Below, piece by piece: positions 16,440 to 24,447 of a stretch of DNA of 64,000 nucleotides. The translations under genes and the position numbers were made by a program. Origin of the DNA: Levilactobacillus brevis (GTDB lineage: Bacteria; Bacillota; Bacilli; Lactobacillales; Lactobacillaceae); the NCBI GenBank assembly GCA_021383565.1, contig CP079699.1, forward strand, positions 2,510,725 through 2,574,724. The letters run 5' to 3'. Within the stretch, counting starts at the first letter, position 1. The number at the start of each line of letters is the position of its first letter. Below the pieces are notes generated by a model. It was not told the origin of the DNA. It searched no databases and was given only the letters and a program-made list of their open reading frames with translations.

Positions 16440-16622
16440 AAGTTCGTCCTGACCGCCTTGCCGTTCGCGAAATCTAGGCTGGAACGCAGGAGGACGGGCC
16501 GATTCAAAGGCCGGTCGCGGACTTTGCGTTGAGCCAAAAGCCCATCATCTCAAAGTCACCACTTTACCAGTAGGACCCACTGGTAAAGTGTCCGGCTGAG
16601 TCTAGCCTTCAACCTTCAATTT
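16440..16622 (-). repeat. Intergenic structured repeat, divergent copy C (reverse orientation)
   Basis: The inner hairpin is CACTTTACCAG (16560-16570) / CTGGTAAAGTG (16580-16590), a perfect 11-bp stem. It is unrelated in sequence to the TTTTCCAAG stem of copies A/D/E but sits in the same position, beside CGGCTGAG. One outer arm AAATCTAGGC (16470-16479) lies in the conserved context CCGTTCGCG; its partner arm is not preserved. The end reads CCTTCAACCTTCAA. Confidence 0.65.
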
Positions 16623-17565
16623 AAAAGAGGCGAATCATGACCACGCCGATAATCAGCACGAGGAGGCCGAACAGCTGGACCGGTACCACCGGTTTGCGGC
16701 GGGCACCGAGCAAACCAAATTGGTCAACCAACAATCCCCCGGTGATCTGTCCCAGAAGGGCGAAGACCACTGTCTGGCCGGTGCCGATGATGGGTGCCAG
16801 GTAGGCATTTCCCAGAACAAAGATGGCCCCCAGCATCCCGCCAATCCACAACCACCACGGCTTGCCGTGGCCAGTTGCTCGCCGAATCTCGCGGAAACTG
16901 CGATTGACGGTGAGAACAATAATGAATAGGCCAATGGTACCAATCAGAAAGGAAATGAAGGCGGCGTGAACGGCCGAGTGAAGCACCAGTCCGAGACGCC
17001 CGTTGATGGTGGTCTGGGTAGCGCCCAAAGCCCCGGTAAAGACCCCGATTAAGCGCCAGACAAGGGGATTGCCCGCTGTGGATTCGGTAGCGAGCTGACG
17101 GTGCTGCCGGCGTCGGAGAACTTCCGGGAGGGCCACCGTGATGAGGATCCCAATCAAAGCGAGCAGGAGCCCCGTCAGTTTAATTAGCGTCAGCGGTTGT
17201 TGGTCGGCATGAAACCAGCCAAAGTTGTCGATGATGGACCCCATCACCACCTGTCCCAGAATCGGCATGATCGCGGTCTGCACGGCCCCGATATGTGGGA
17301 ACAACAGAATGTTGGCCGTCAGAAAGATGACCCCCAGTAATCCGCCAATCCAGATCCACCACGGTTGGGTGGCCATGACCCGGGGCGCGACCAGCAGCGT
17401 ATGTTGGTCAATCAACGTCATGACGGCGAGAAAGAGCGTTCCCACCGTAAACGAAACGAACGACGCTTGATACGGCGAGCCAATGAAATGGCGTAAGCGC
17501 GAGTTGACGGCGGTTTGGAATGAAACAATGATACCGATAACAATGCCGATGGTGATCGGAAGCAT
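16621..17565 (-). CDS. DMT-superfamily transporter, two-domain DUF606 (YdcZ) type
   Basis: A 314-residue membrane protein with ten hydrophobic helices arranged as two homologous halves. Each half has a repeated pattern: FQTAVNSRLR...ASFVSFTVGTLFL in the first, and TQTTINGRLG...AAFISFLIGTIGLF in the second, then GGLLGVIF / GGMLGAIF. This marks a fused pair of DUF606 units. The family belongs to the drug/metabolite superfamily, but substrates are generally unknown. ATG at 17565 has AAGGAGTC upstream. It is monocistronic; the 3' end abuts repeat copy C. Confidence 0.85.
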   Translation of the reverse strand: MLPITIGIVIGIIVSFQTAVNSRLRHFIGSPYQASFVSFTVGTLFLAVMTLIDQHTLLVAPRVMATQPWWIWIGGLLGVIFLTANILLFPHIGAVQTAIMPILGQVVMGSIIDNFGWFHADQQPLTLIKLTGLLLALIGILITVALPEVLRRRQHRQLATESTAGNPLVWRLIGVFTGALGATQTTINGRLGLVLHSAVHAAFISFLIGTIGLFIIVLTVNRSFREIRRATGHGKPWWLWIGGMLGAIFVLGNAYLAPIIGTGQTVVFALLGQITGGLLVDQFGLLGARRKPVVPVQLFGLLVLIIGVVMIRLF

Positions 17566-17666
17566 GGCGGATGACTCCTTATGGTCGAATTTTACGTGGA
17601 GAACGTAAGGGCGTGGTGGTCAGTTAGAAAAGAAAACGGTTTCCCAGACACTACCTTTAGTATAAC

Positions 17667-18608
17667 TTATTTGTCGGCTAAAATGGCGAGGTCATCCACC
17701 CGTTTGAAGAAGGCATCGTGATCGACGTGAGTGACCAGTGTGACGGGACGCCCGTCCGGCGTCTCGAAGGTGCGGCCACGACCGGGACCGCTGGTGAGAA
17801 CGTCGCTACGCAGGTCACGGGTGGTCACGATGGTTGGCGTCTCACTCGCGACCGTGGTTAGGACGTCCCACAAGAAATAGGTCGAGTTGGTCTCGAAGTG
17901 CTGCAGGGCGGGGACCAGCGCGTAGCCTTGGCCGATGAAGTCCAGAGCCGGGTGTTGCCGCAACGTCGCCCAATGCTGACGAATGGTCGGGGTTAACGGC
18001 ACTTGCCGCGTGCTCTCTAAGCCCACCATTTGGATGGGAATCGTGCTGTCCCAAACGGTCTTGACGGCGGCTGGGTCCCAGAAGGCGTTCCACTCGGTGG
18101 TGCCGTCCTGTTCGGGCTCGGCCACGTTACCCCGGCCGTCGAAGGTGCCACCCATCCAGTAAAGTCGTTCAATCTTTGCGGTGAGCGTGGGGTCGACATC
18201 CAGCGCGCGGGCAAGGTCGGTTAGCGGCCCAGTCATAATCAGAGTCGTTTTGCCCGGGGTATCCTGAATCTTTTCCAGCAGGTCTAGGTGGGCCGGCTGG
18301 GGCGCGACGGGGGTCGTCACCGTTCCGGCTTCATTTAGGATCGGCAGCGCGTCCAGGCTAAAGGCGTCCAGACGCCATTCCTTGGGAAAGGGGTGTACCC
18401 CGCGTGAATCGGAGGCGGCTACTTCTAGTTGCGCCCCATGACCGAAGCGATCGATAATCTTACGACTCGCGGACAAGGCCGGTTCCAGATAGCAATCCGC
18501 GCCAATCACGCCGACGCCGGTGAGGTGGACATCGGGCATTTGCAGCAGGAGCAATAGGGAAACGAGGTCGTCGACGCCACCATCGTGATTAAAGTAAACA
18601 TTTTTCAT
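17667..18608 (-). CDS. Nucleoside hydrolase (IUNH family)
   Basis: A 313-residue soluble hydrolase of the inosine-uridine nucleoside hydrolase fold, cleaving the N-glycosidic bond of ribonucleosides for base salvage. The N-terminal Ca-binding motif reads NHDGGVDD (residues 7-14), with Asn replacing the first Asp of the usual DxDxGxDD. Other landmarks are TTLIMTGPLTDLARAL and WMGGTFDGRGNV. ATG at 18608 has GGAGGAAGAG upstream. The Asn variant recurs in lactobacillar members to my knowledge, but activity on nucleosides cannot be assumed. Confidence 0.83.
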   Translation of the reverse strand: MKNVYFNHDGGVDDLVSLLLLLQMPDVHLTGVGVIGADCYLEPALSASRKIIDRFGHGAQLEVAASDSRGVHPFPKEWRLDAFSLDALPILNEAGTVTTPVAPQPAHLDLLEKIQDTPGKTTLIMTGPLTDLARALDVDPTLTAKIERLYWMGGTFDGRGNVAEPEQDGTTEWNAFWDPAAVKTVWDSTIPIQMVGLESTRQVPLTPTIRQHWATLRQHPALDFIGQGYALVPALQHFETNSTYFLWDVLTTVASETPTIVTTRDLRSDVLTSGPGRGRTFETPDGRPVTLVTHVDHDAFFKRVDDLAILADK

Positions 18609-18789
18609 GAGTCTCTTCCTCCAATTTACGAACTTTTATCTATGATCTGTTCTTGATAATTCACATATTACTGAAAAGTACGACAAAACACAAGCAAAGC
18701 TTTCGGCGAGGTTTAGCCGCGGTTAAGGAAAGCCTGGTATACTCCCCTTTATGCGATTGAAAGTTGTTTTGAGAAAGGATGATCGTGTC

Positions 18790-19008
18790 ATGAAACCAAC
18801 TAATTATGGTCCCAAACGGTGGCTAGCCTTAGTCGTTGCTGGCTTCATACTTTTTGCCGGCGGCGGGGGTACGGGCTATATGTTAGGCCAGCAGCAGGCC
18901 AAGTCGGCGCAGACCACGCAGATGAAGAAGGCGCCCGGTGGTCCGAAAAATCGGCCGTCGGGTAAGCCGAGTGAGCTACCGACACAGAGTAGCTCTAGTG
19001 GCAATTAA
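18790..19008 (+). CDS. Small single-pass membrane protein, unknown function
   Basis: A 72-residue protein with a basic N-terminus, one hydrophobic helix (residues ~13-35, containing a GGGGTGYMLG stretch) and a hydrophilic tail rich in Gln, Lys, Pro and Ser. The tail is predicted to lie outside the membrane. The start at 18790 (ATG) has AAAGGA upstream; a 5' in-frame ATG at 18751 is possible. I recognise no family. It stands alone, followed by a strong terminator, and is divergent from the nucleoside hydrolase gene. Confidence 0.55.
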   Translation: MKPTNYGPKRWLALVVAGFILFAGGGGTGYMLGQQQAKSAQTTQMKKAPGGPKNRPSGKPSELPTQSSSSGN

Positions 19009-19078
19009 CGAACATTAAGCCGATTTATTCGGAACGGGGCTGTGAACGGCTTTCGGCAGAGACGACAATGACTGAATG

Positions 19079-19127
19079 CAAAAGGACCCGGATGAACCAG
19101 TGTTTACTGACTCATCCGGGTCCTTTT
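19079..19127. terminator. Bidirectional terminator
   Basis: AAAAGGACCCGGATGA pairs with TCATCCGGGTCCTTTTT around a 17-nt loop. Confidence 0.85.
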
Positions 19128-19668
19128 TAACTGTCCGTTTTAAGGTTGAAAGGTTACGAACACGCTCCAGTCCCCTGCTGGCAAGGTGTGCCACCATTAA
19201 ACTTGGCATCAACACCACCCCACCTGCGACTGTCAGAGATTCCGGTGCTGTAGGGACCGCCTGCGGCCTGAGAAGCGGTCCTCCGGCTCGGTTTGAAGCC
19301 TGACTAAGATCGTCAGTCTCCAAACACGTCCCGCGCTGTAAGCTGACCCAGAACGTCAGCTAACACCGCTGTCACGGCTACCTCCATCTCTGTCTGCCTC
19401 CGGTTACGATGGTTGAAAACCACTGAACGCACAACGACATCGCTGGAGTGGCAACGCTCGTCGGTTTTGGGTCCACCTCGTTTAGCCGTAAGTGAGTCAA
19501 ATTTGGTCTCAGCCGTGGGATTTTCCAAGTGGGTTGCTTGGAAAATGGCGTCTTTGAGACGCGGGTTGACGGCTCAAAGCGAGAGACAAGACCGCCCTTT
19601 GGCTTTTCCCGTCCTGTACTAGTCCCTGTCAAGTTGTCATTCGAAATAATATAAAATGGATATTTACT

Positions 19669-20562
19669 CTAAGCGGCTTCATTCCAGTATTCTACTGGGG
19701 TGAGGCCGTTTCTTTCTGGGGAACGATCCAAGTAATTAAAGTAGTGGATGCCTTCGTTTACCAGCTCCACAAACTCTCGATACGTTTTTGGCATTGGATG
19801 ACGTTCCATCCAATGCGCTTTAAATTCATTCCACCAACGCTCCATTGGCGCGTTGTCGTAAGGTGTTCCTGGTCGGGACATACTGCGCATCACTTTATGT
19901 TCTGACAGAAAGTTATTGAAAGCTTTAGCGGTGTAAGCAGCTCCACGGTCCGTATGGATCAGTGGGTGTACATCGCCAGCCTGTTCAAAAGCCTGTTTAA
20001 AAACCTGGATCTCTGCCACAGCTGTTTCTGTAGTGCTCAAAAATGAGGCGATCAGTCTCCGGCCGCATAGATCTAAAACACCACTCAGTCGGATTTTGAA
20101 TTGACCCTTTGGTCCGTAAGACAACTCAGTCGAATCCGCAAGCCAAACCTGGTTGGGACCGGCGACTTTAAAGTTACGATTCAAAACATTGTCCTGAATG
20201 TATTGTTCCTGTTCCTTGATACGTTGGCGCTTCTTAACCCGAATCTGACACTTGATATTCAAGTTACGCATAATTCGTTTAACACGCTTGATTGTTACCT
20301 TAAACGTCACCTGTTCATCATGCTGTAGATTGGACAAGATCTTGCCAGCTCCGATTGCTTGATGATGTTGATTGAACCAATAAGTGATTCGCTTTTCTAG
20401 AAGCCGCTCTTGAGTCTCCCACGGCGTTTCTTGCCGATGAAAAGACTTGTTATAAGCTTGCCGACTAACTCCGATATGCGTCAATAATGTCTTAATGGCG
20501 CCTCGCTTTCCTTGACTGACCTCACTGATTGCCTGATATGCCAGTCGATGTTGCTGATTCAC
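19669..20562 (-). CDS. IS3-family transposase OrfB (DDE catalytic subunit)
   Basis: A 297-residue integrase-like transposase. The catalytic triad is visible: Asp in WLADSTEL, Asp in HTDRGAAY and Glu in DNAPMERWW, with 35 residues between the last two as expected for DD(35)E. An N-terminal HTH_21-type region (YWFNQHHQAIGAGKI) precedes it. The annotated start is a GTG overlapping the orfA stop (GTGA), but the functional product is probably the OrfAB fusion made by -1 frameshifting. The enzyme cuts and joins the IS ends. Confidence 0.9.
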   Translation of the reverse strand: MNQQHRLAYQAISEVSQGKRGAIKTLLTHIGVSRQAYNKSFHRQETPWETQERLLEKRITYWFNQHHQAIGAGKILSNLQHDEQVTFKVTIKRVKRIMRNLNIKCQIRVKKRQRIKEQEQYIQDNVLNRNFKVAGPNQVWLADSTELSYGPKGQFKIRLSGVLDLCGRRLIASFLSTTETAVAEIQVFKQAFEQAGDVHPLIHTDRGAAYTAKAFNNFLSEHKVMRSMSRPGTPYDNAPMERWWNEFKAHWMERHPMPKTYREFVELVNEGIHYFNYLDRSPERNGLTPVEYWNEAA

Positions 20563-21236
20563 CCCTTGTGCTGAATTTCTTGAAATTTTTTTACGAATTC
20601 TTTCAGTAATTCCATGTCGGCGACTTGACCTTCTAGTTGCTTAATCCGCAAATTGGCCTTATCTAAGTCGATTAATTCTCGTTGTGGCTTACGGTGTCCG
20701 CGTCGATCCTCTAAGGCGTTGTAACCACCTTTCTTAGCTCTAAGCACCCACGAACGGGCTTGTTGGTAGGAGACGCTGTAATGTTCAGCTGCTTCGTTAT
20801 ATGAGTGGTTCTGCTTGGTAATGTACTCAACCACTTCAATACGCTCTGCCAGAGTAGTTTTTCGGCTCATCGTTGGGACCTGCTTTCTAGACGGGGTTGC
20901 CGTCACAGTTTTGTCCCTATTATACCTGGAAACCCAGTAATTTACCTGCGTAGCTGAGCGCAAACCATACTTCATTGCTACTTCTCGTTGTGAACCTTCG
21001 CCGTTCAAAAAAGCATACACGACTCTTAGCTTAAAGACCTCACTGTATCTGCGACAACCTTTAGATTCTTTAAGCCCATCAAAGCCATCTCGTTTGTACA
21101 ACGCCCGCCACCGAATGACCGCCTCCTTGTCTGCCAAACCATGTTCTCTGGCAAAGCCAATATTAGTTTGACCTGATGCTTCAAACTCATTAATCAACTC
21201 CAGCTTCTCCACGGCACTATACTTGATCTTCGACAT
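20559..21236 (-). CDS. IS3-family OrfA (helix-turn-helix DNA-binding subunit)
   Basis: A 225-residue protein with two helix-turn-helix units: residues ~10-60 (NIGFAREHGLADKEAVIRW) and ~70-110 (SQREVAMKYGLRSATQVNYW), plus a third similar stretch at ~130-170 (NEAAEHYSVSYQQARSW). A C-terminal leucine-zipper-like helix follows (LRIKQLEGQVADMELLKEF). It binds the IS ends and supplies the N-terminus of the OrfAB transposase. The ATG at 21236 is the first in frame. It is longer than typical IS3 OrfA and comparable to the IS150 group. Confidence 0.88.
   Translation of the reverse strand: MSKIKYSAVEKLELINEFEASGQTNIGFAREHGLADKEAVIRWRALYKRDGFDGLKESKGCRRYSEVFKLRVVYAFLNGEGSQREVAMKYGLRSATQVNYWVSRYNRDKTVTATPSRKQVPTMSRKTTLAERIEVVEYITKQNHSYNEAAEHYSVSYQQARSWVLRAKKGGYNALEDRRGHRKPQRELIDLDKANLRIKQLEGQVADMELLKEFVKKFQEIQHKG
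20586..20592 (-). other. Slippery heptamer for -1 programmed frameshift (orfA/orfB)
   Basis: The minus strand reads A AAA AAA in the orfA frame, 27 bases before the orfA stop. The orfB frame (-1) is open from this point, giving a fusion that continues K-K-I-S-R-N-S-A-Q-G into OrfB. Confidence 0.75.
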
Positions 21237-21441
21237 GTCATATTCCCTCTGTTGATTGTCAGATGAATTATATTATTTCATTTGACAACCCCAAAGGGAT
21301 CATAACATCCTGCCCACAGCGATCCAGACCAAATTTGGCGAACGGCAAGGCGGCCAACGCGACTATCATGTGATGATGGACGTTATCCTTGTCACACTAC
21401 GAATTCTGGTTTTCAATCTTCAGTCGTTCATTCAAAGAGGG

Positions 21442-23160
21442 TTACTTCGTCTGGATAGCCTGTAAGTTCAGGTTAGCTGAGCCGGGGTATAACGTCATGC
21501 GTTGTGCCCGATAACTCCAATCTCCCGACTTGAAGCCGGTTCGGTCAACGTCGAAGACAATCTGTTTGGTCTTGCGGTTGACCTCGACAAACTCGCTGCG
21601 TTTCCCACTATCAGCGTAGCCAAAGCCAATCAGCGTGTTGCCCTTACCGACGGCGTAACTACTGCCGACAATATTGGTGAAGTTACGCTTGCCCAGCGTG
21701 CGGCCGAAGCTCCAGGTCTTGGTGACCGTCTTCTTCAGTTGGTTGATCGACACGATCTCGCCGGCTGACCACTGCTTAGACTGCTGGGTCTTGCCCCGTG
21801 TGACCGGAACGTTGTTGTCGTAGAATTCCAGTTCAATCTTATCACCGGTATTCTTCTGGGTGTTGATCAACATGACCGCGTGTTGGCCGCCGTTGTACCG
21901 GTAATGCTTTGTCGTGGGCTTCAGTAGGTATTTGTGATAGCGCTGCGGCAGCTTCTGAGGAGCGGCCAGAATCCACTTGAGCTTGGTGGTCTTGTAGTTA
22001 ATGGCCAACATCATATCCTGATTTCTCCCGGAAATAATCAGTTCGCCGTTGTGCCGGTTATAGTACATAGAGTTTTGGTGGAACCAGTCAATCTTACCGT
22101 CAGCGCGGTGGGTGCCGTCGTATTTCTCGTACGCTGACTTGGGTAAGATACGTTTGAGGTCAATAACCTTCTTGATCTTCCCGGAGTTGCGGTCGATTTC
22201 AATCATGGTATCCTCAACGAACTTCTTGCTCCCATCATCTACTGTCAGCAGGAGATTGTGGTTCGGTAGTTCAATGGCGTCGTGGTGAATCACGGTGTTG
22301 TTTGCGAGTTTGGACGGATCATCCTTTGAAGGGAAGAGGCCGTTCATGTTGTACTGGTGGTAAACGCGGCCGTAGAAATCGGTCTCTTGTAGGGCGTTGG
22401 ATTTGGAATCACTGGTCTTAATCTTGGTGTTAATCAGCAGGTGATTGTTGGCCAACTGCTTGAAGACGTGGGAAATGGGCTTGGTCGAGTACCAGCGAAT
22501 CTGTCCGTGAGCGTCCAGCCCATAGGTGTAGCCGAGACTGCTGACGGCAAAGGTCAAGCGGGTATTGCCAGTTCCCAAGGCCATCTGTTTAGGCTTACTG
22601 GTCTTGAGCGTGTTTTTCCCGATGGCCTTCGGTGCCGCTCCCGTCTTTAAAGTGTAGGTTGTGCGGGTAGTCGTCCCATTCTTGCGGGCAAAGGTTAACG
22701 TGACGCGATTGGTCCGGTCGGCGTAAAGCCCCAGTACACCCACGGCATGTTGGGTACGATAGCCCTTGAGATGCTTGGTGATGGTCGTGGCCGGCGTATC
22801 GCCGTGGACGGTCAGGGTGACCTTAGTGGCCGCCGGTGTCTTGACCAGAATCAATCCCGTCAATGGGGAGGTCTTGTAAGGATTGACGATGACCTTGGCG
22901 TGCGTCGATCCGGGCTTGACCTGTTTAAGGTCGTGACGGTAGGTCTTGCTTAACTTGTTGGTTGTCGTCGTGTTGGCCGTTGACAGCGCCGGGCGGATGT
23001 TAAGTTTAATCTGGTTGGTCGTCAGAATATCCTTTTTGGCGTAGTGCTGGTGAACCAGCAGGTAGCGGCGAATATTGTGGCGCTCGTGATAAGCCGCGGC
23101 ACCACCGACCACGATAAGCGCAAGTAACACGCCGATCGTGATTTTCCAAAACTTCTTCAT
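21442..23160 (-). CDS. Membrane-anchored arylsulfotransferase-like (ASST family) protein
   Basis: A 572-residue protein with a short basic N-terminus and one signal-anchor helix (WKITIGVLLALIVVGGAAAY, residues ~5-24). The rest is extracytoplasmic: an N-terminal beta domain (~80-180) of the kind found in ASST proteins, then a propeller-like region with the family patterns NNTVIHHDAIELPNHNLLLTVDDG, KIDWFHQNSMYYN and NGGQHAVM. Conserved His residues at these places are the usual ASST catalytic or structural histidines. ASST enzymes move sulfate between phenols; the natural substrate here is unknown. The start at 23160 has AGGGAG upstream. It is a paralogue of the 24,448 gene. Confidence 0.82.
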   Translation of the reverse strand: MKKFWKITIGVLLALIVVGGAAAYHERHNIRRYLLVHQHYAKKDILTTNQIKLNIRPALSTANTTTTNKLSKTYRHDLKQVKPGSTHAKVIVNPYKTSPLTGLILVKTPAATKVTLTVHGDTPATTITKHLKGYRTQHAVGVLGLYADRTNRVTLTFARKNGTTTRTTYTLKTGAAPKAIGKNTLKTSKPKQMALGTGNTRLTFAVSSLGYTYGLDAHGQIRWYSTKPISHVFKQLANNHLLINTKIKTSDSKSNALQETDFYGRVYHQYNMNGLFPSKDDPSKLANNTVIHHDAIELPNHNLLLTVDDGSKKFVEDTMIEIDRNSGKIKKVIDLKRILPKSAYEKYDGTHRADGKIDWFHQNSMYYNRHNGELIISGRNQDMMLAINYKTTKLKWILAAPQKLPQRYHKYLLKPTTKHYRYNGGQHAVMLINTQKNTGDKIELEFYDNNVPVTRGKTQQSKQWSAGEIVSINQLKKTVTKTWSFGRTLGKRNFTNIVGSSYAVGKGNTLIGFGYADSGKRSEFVEVNRKTKQIVFDVDRTGFKSGDWSYRAQRMTLYPGSANLNLQAIQTK

Positions 23161-23391
23161 AACTATGTAACTCCCTTTGTCTAAATTCCCGTGGTGATCA
23201 GGTATTCTCATTCATTGTAGCAAGCCGTTCTGGTTGCGTGCAAGTTAATATTTTGTGACGGAATTAGTTTATACGTCATATAGATGGTGTGGTGATGGGT
23301 TTTTGGTGATTCGATTGGCGGGAGAATCTTGCTGGAAATTGGTCACTGACAAACGTTGATGGTGGATGAAGTACGTTGGAAAAATGAACAA

Positions 23392-23428
23392 ATCCCCGTA
23401 AGATTTACTGGCCAATCTTACGGGGATT
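23392..23428 (-). terminator. Terminator after the toxin-antitoxin pair
   Basis: ATCCCCGTAAGATT and AATCTTACGGGGAT form a perfect 14-bp stem; a T-rich run follows on the minus strand. The rest of the 23161-23479 gap shows nothing recognisable. Confidence 0.75.
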
Positions 23429-23479
23429 ATCTGTTTTAAGTTTTAGAGAAAGGCGTTGCGCTAATCGAAGTAGCTACGT

Positions 23480-23755
23480 TTATGAAAACTGAAAATTAAT
23501 TTTTCGTTGCGTTTTTTCTGCGATTTGGGCTAACTCTTTGACGGTTAGTTCCTTACTGCCGTCTTCCATGGCGCTAACTTCTTGTTCAGTTTGACCGATC
23601 TTTACGGCAAAGTCTTTTACCGATAGACCCATGTCATTGCGTAGTTGCCAAACAGCATAGCCAAGTTGTTGATTGAGTTTGGCCTGTTTATAATCACTAG
23701 CGAATTCAGGATCTTGCTGACTGCGGGTTCGTAAATACTTTTCAGCGTCGTCCAT
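23480..23755 (-). CDS. HigA-type (Xre) antitoxin
   Basis: A 91-residue protein with a C-terminal Xre helix-turn-helix (LRNDMGLSVKDFAVKIGQTEQEVSAMEDG, residues ~38-66). It starts at 23755 inside the end of the toxin gene (14-base overlap), with GGAGGG upstream. Toxin-first order and overlap are typical of higBA. The antitoxin is expected to bind the toxin and the upstream palindrome. The longer in-frame ORF upstream is just toxin sequence in another frame. Confidence 0.85.
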   Translation of the reverse strand: MDDAEKYLRTRSQQDPEFASDYKQAKLNQQLGYAVWQLRNDMGLSVKDFAVKIGQTEQEVSAMEDGSKELTVKELAQIAEKTQRKINFQFS

Positions 23756-24101
23756 GGTGGTCCCTCCTTGTGTTATAAATTGCACGGATCTGTTTTGCGT
23801 GCTTGATTTCTTTTTTAGGGGTTTTCTGTTGCTTTTTAGTGAAGCCGTGAGTGATGACGTAATGGGAACCTTCGACTCTAAAATAAATGGCACGCTGAAT
23901 GTTGTTGGAAAACTTAGAACGGATTTCGTATAAATTATTTTCTAGTTTTTTGACCAATTGACGCTTCTCGGCTGATGGTAATCCACGTTCCTTTATGTCA
24001 TCAAGAACAGCTAAAAATTTAGCAGCATCTTTGGCCGGAAGATTGTCCAAGAATGCTGTGAATTCATTTTTATTAAAAAAATCGAACCGAATTGGTTTCA
24101 T
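23742..24101 (-). CDS. HigB/RelE-type toxin (Gp49-like family)
   Basis: A 119-residue basic protein of the phage-derived Gp49-like/HigB group, a RelE-superfamily ribosome-dependent mRNA endonuclease. Visible landmarks are LDDIKERGLP, VKKLENNLYEIRSKFSNNIQRAIYFR and the C-terminal HGFTKKQQKTPKKEIKHA, the family's conserved Phe-Lys-Lys region. It precedes and overlaps the antitoxin gene. ATG at 24101 lies 8 bases from an operator-like palindrome. The pair sits between two paralogous ASST genes on the same strand, so it may be a later insertion into a duplicated locus. Confidence 0.85.
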   Translation of the reverse strand: MKPIRFDFFNKNEFTAFLDNLPAKDAAKFLAVLDDIKERGLPSAEKRQLVKKLENNLYEIRSKFSNNIQRAIYFRVEGSHYVITHGFTKKQQKTPKKEIKHAKQIRAIYNTRRDHHGRR

Positions 24102-24108
24102 TTAGAGT

Positions 24109-24132
24109 ATGGTAACGCATGCATTACCATAT
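24109..24132. promoter_or_regulatory. Palindromic operator upstream of the higBA pair
   Basis: TATGGTAA and TTACCATA are separated by CGCATGCA; the whole 24 bp is nearly a perfect palindrome. It lies 8 bases from the toxin start, the normal place for an autoregulatory site. Confidence 0.65.
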
Positions 24133-24361
24133 GTCATCTCTTTTCACACAATCAGTTGAGAAAAGCAAAATTACAGGTCCTTACTTGCACCGGACTCATC
24201 GTAGCATATTCGATTTATAAATCCAATTTAGATGCATTGTATTTGTTCTAACTGTTGGTTAGAACGGATGACTTGAGATGGATTTCAAACGCAAGCCAGC
24301 TAGTTTGAAATTGATATTCGAAAAATTTGTTGGGTCATCGTCAGCGGAAAAATAAGTATAC

Positions 24362-24400
24362 CAATAAAAAACACCCACCCAAGCCAACACTTCGGTAGGT
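24362..24400 (-). terminator. Terminator-like hairpin downstream of ASST gene 2
   Basis: On the minus strand CACCTACC pairs with GGTGGGTG, followed by a TTTTTT run. A second potential pairing, GTGCACGACTGCA with TGTAGCGTGCA, lies just before it. The 24133-24361 stretch shows nothing else recognisable. Confidence 0.65.
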
Positions 24401-24447
24401 GCCTGCACGCTACAGTGAATGCAGTCGTGCACTGTTAGTTCAGTTAC

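Larger units (their letters stand above)
19615..21307 (-). mobile_element. IS3-family (IS150-group-like) insertion sequence
   Basis: The 1693-bp element has imperfect ~40-bp terminal inverted repeats: TGTACTAGTCCCT... at 19615 and, on the other strand, TGTTATGATCCCT... from 21307. Both share GTTGTCA and GAAATAATATAA. It is flanked by a 3-bp direct repeat TCC (19612-19614, 21308-21310). Removing it restores the continuous repeat sequence seen in copy A, which confirms the boundaries. It carries orfA and orfB on the minus strand with a frameshift signal between. Both genes look intact, so it may be active. Confidence 0.92.
19139..21428 (+). repeat. Intergenic structured repeat, long copy D, split by an IS3-family element
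   Basis: The left end TTAAGGTTGAAAGG starts at ~19,139 and the right end TTTTCAATCTTCAG lies near 21,415; these are inverted repeats. The body matches copy A. The outer stem is AAATTTGGTC (19499-19508) / GACCAAATTT (21327-21336), its two arms now separated by the insertion sequence. The inner stem is TTTTCCAAG (19521-19529) / CTTGGAAAA (19537-19545). Without the insertion the element is about 590 bp. Confidence 0.75.
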
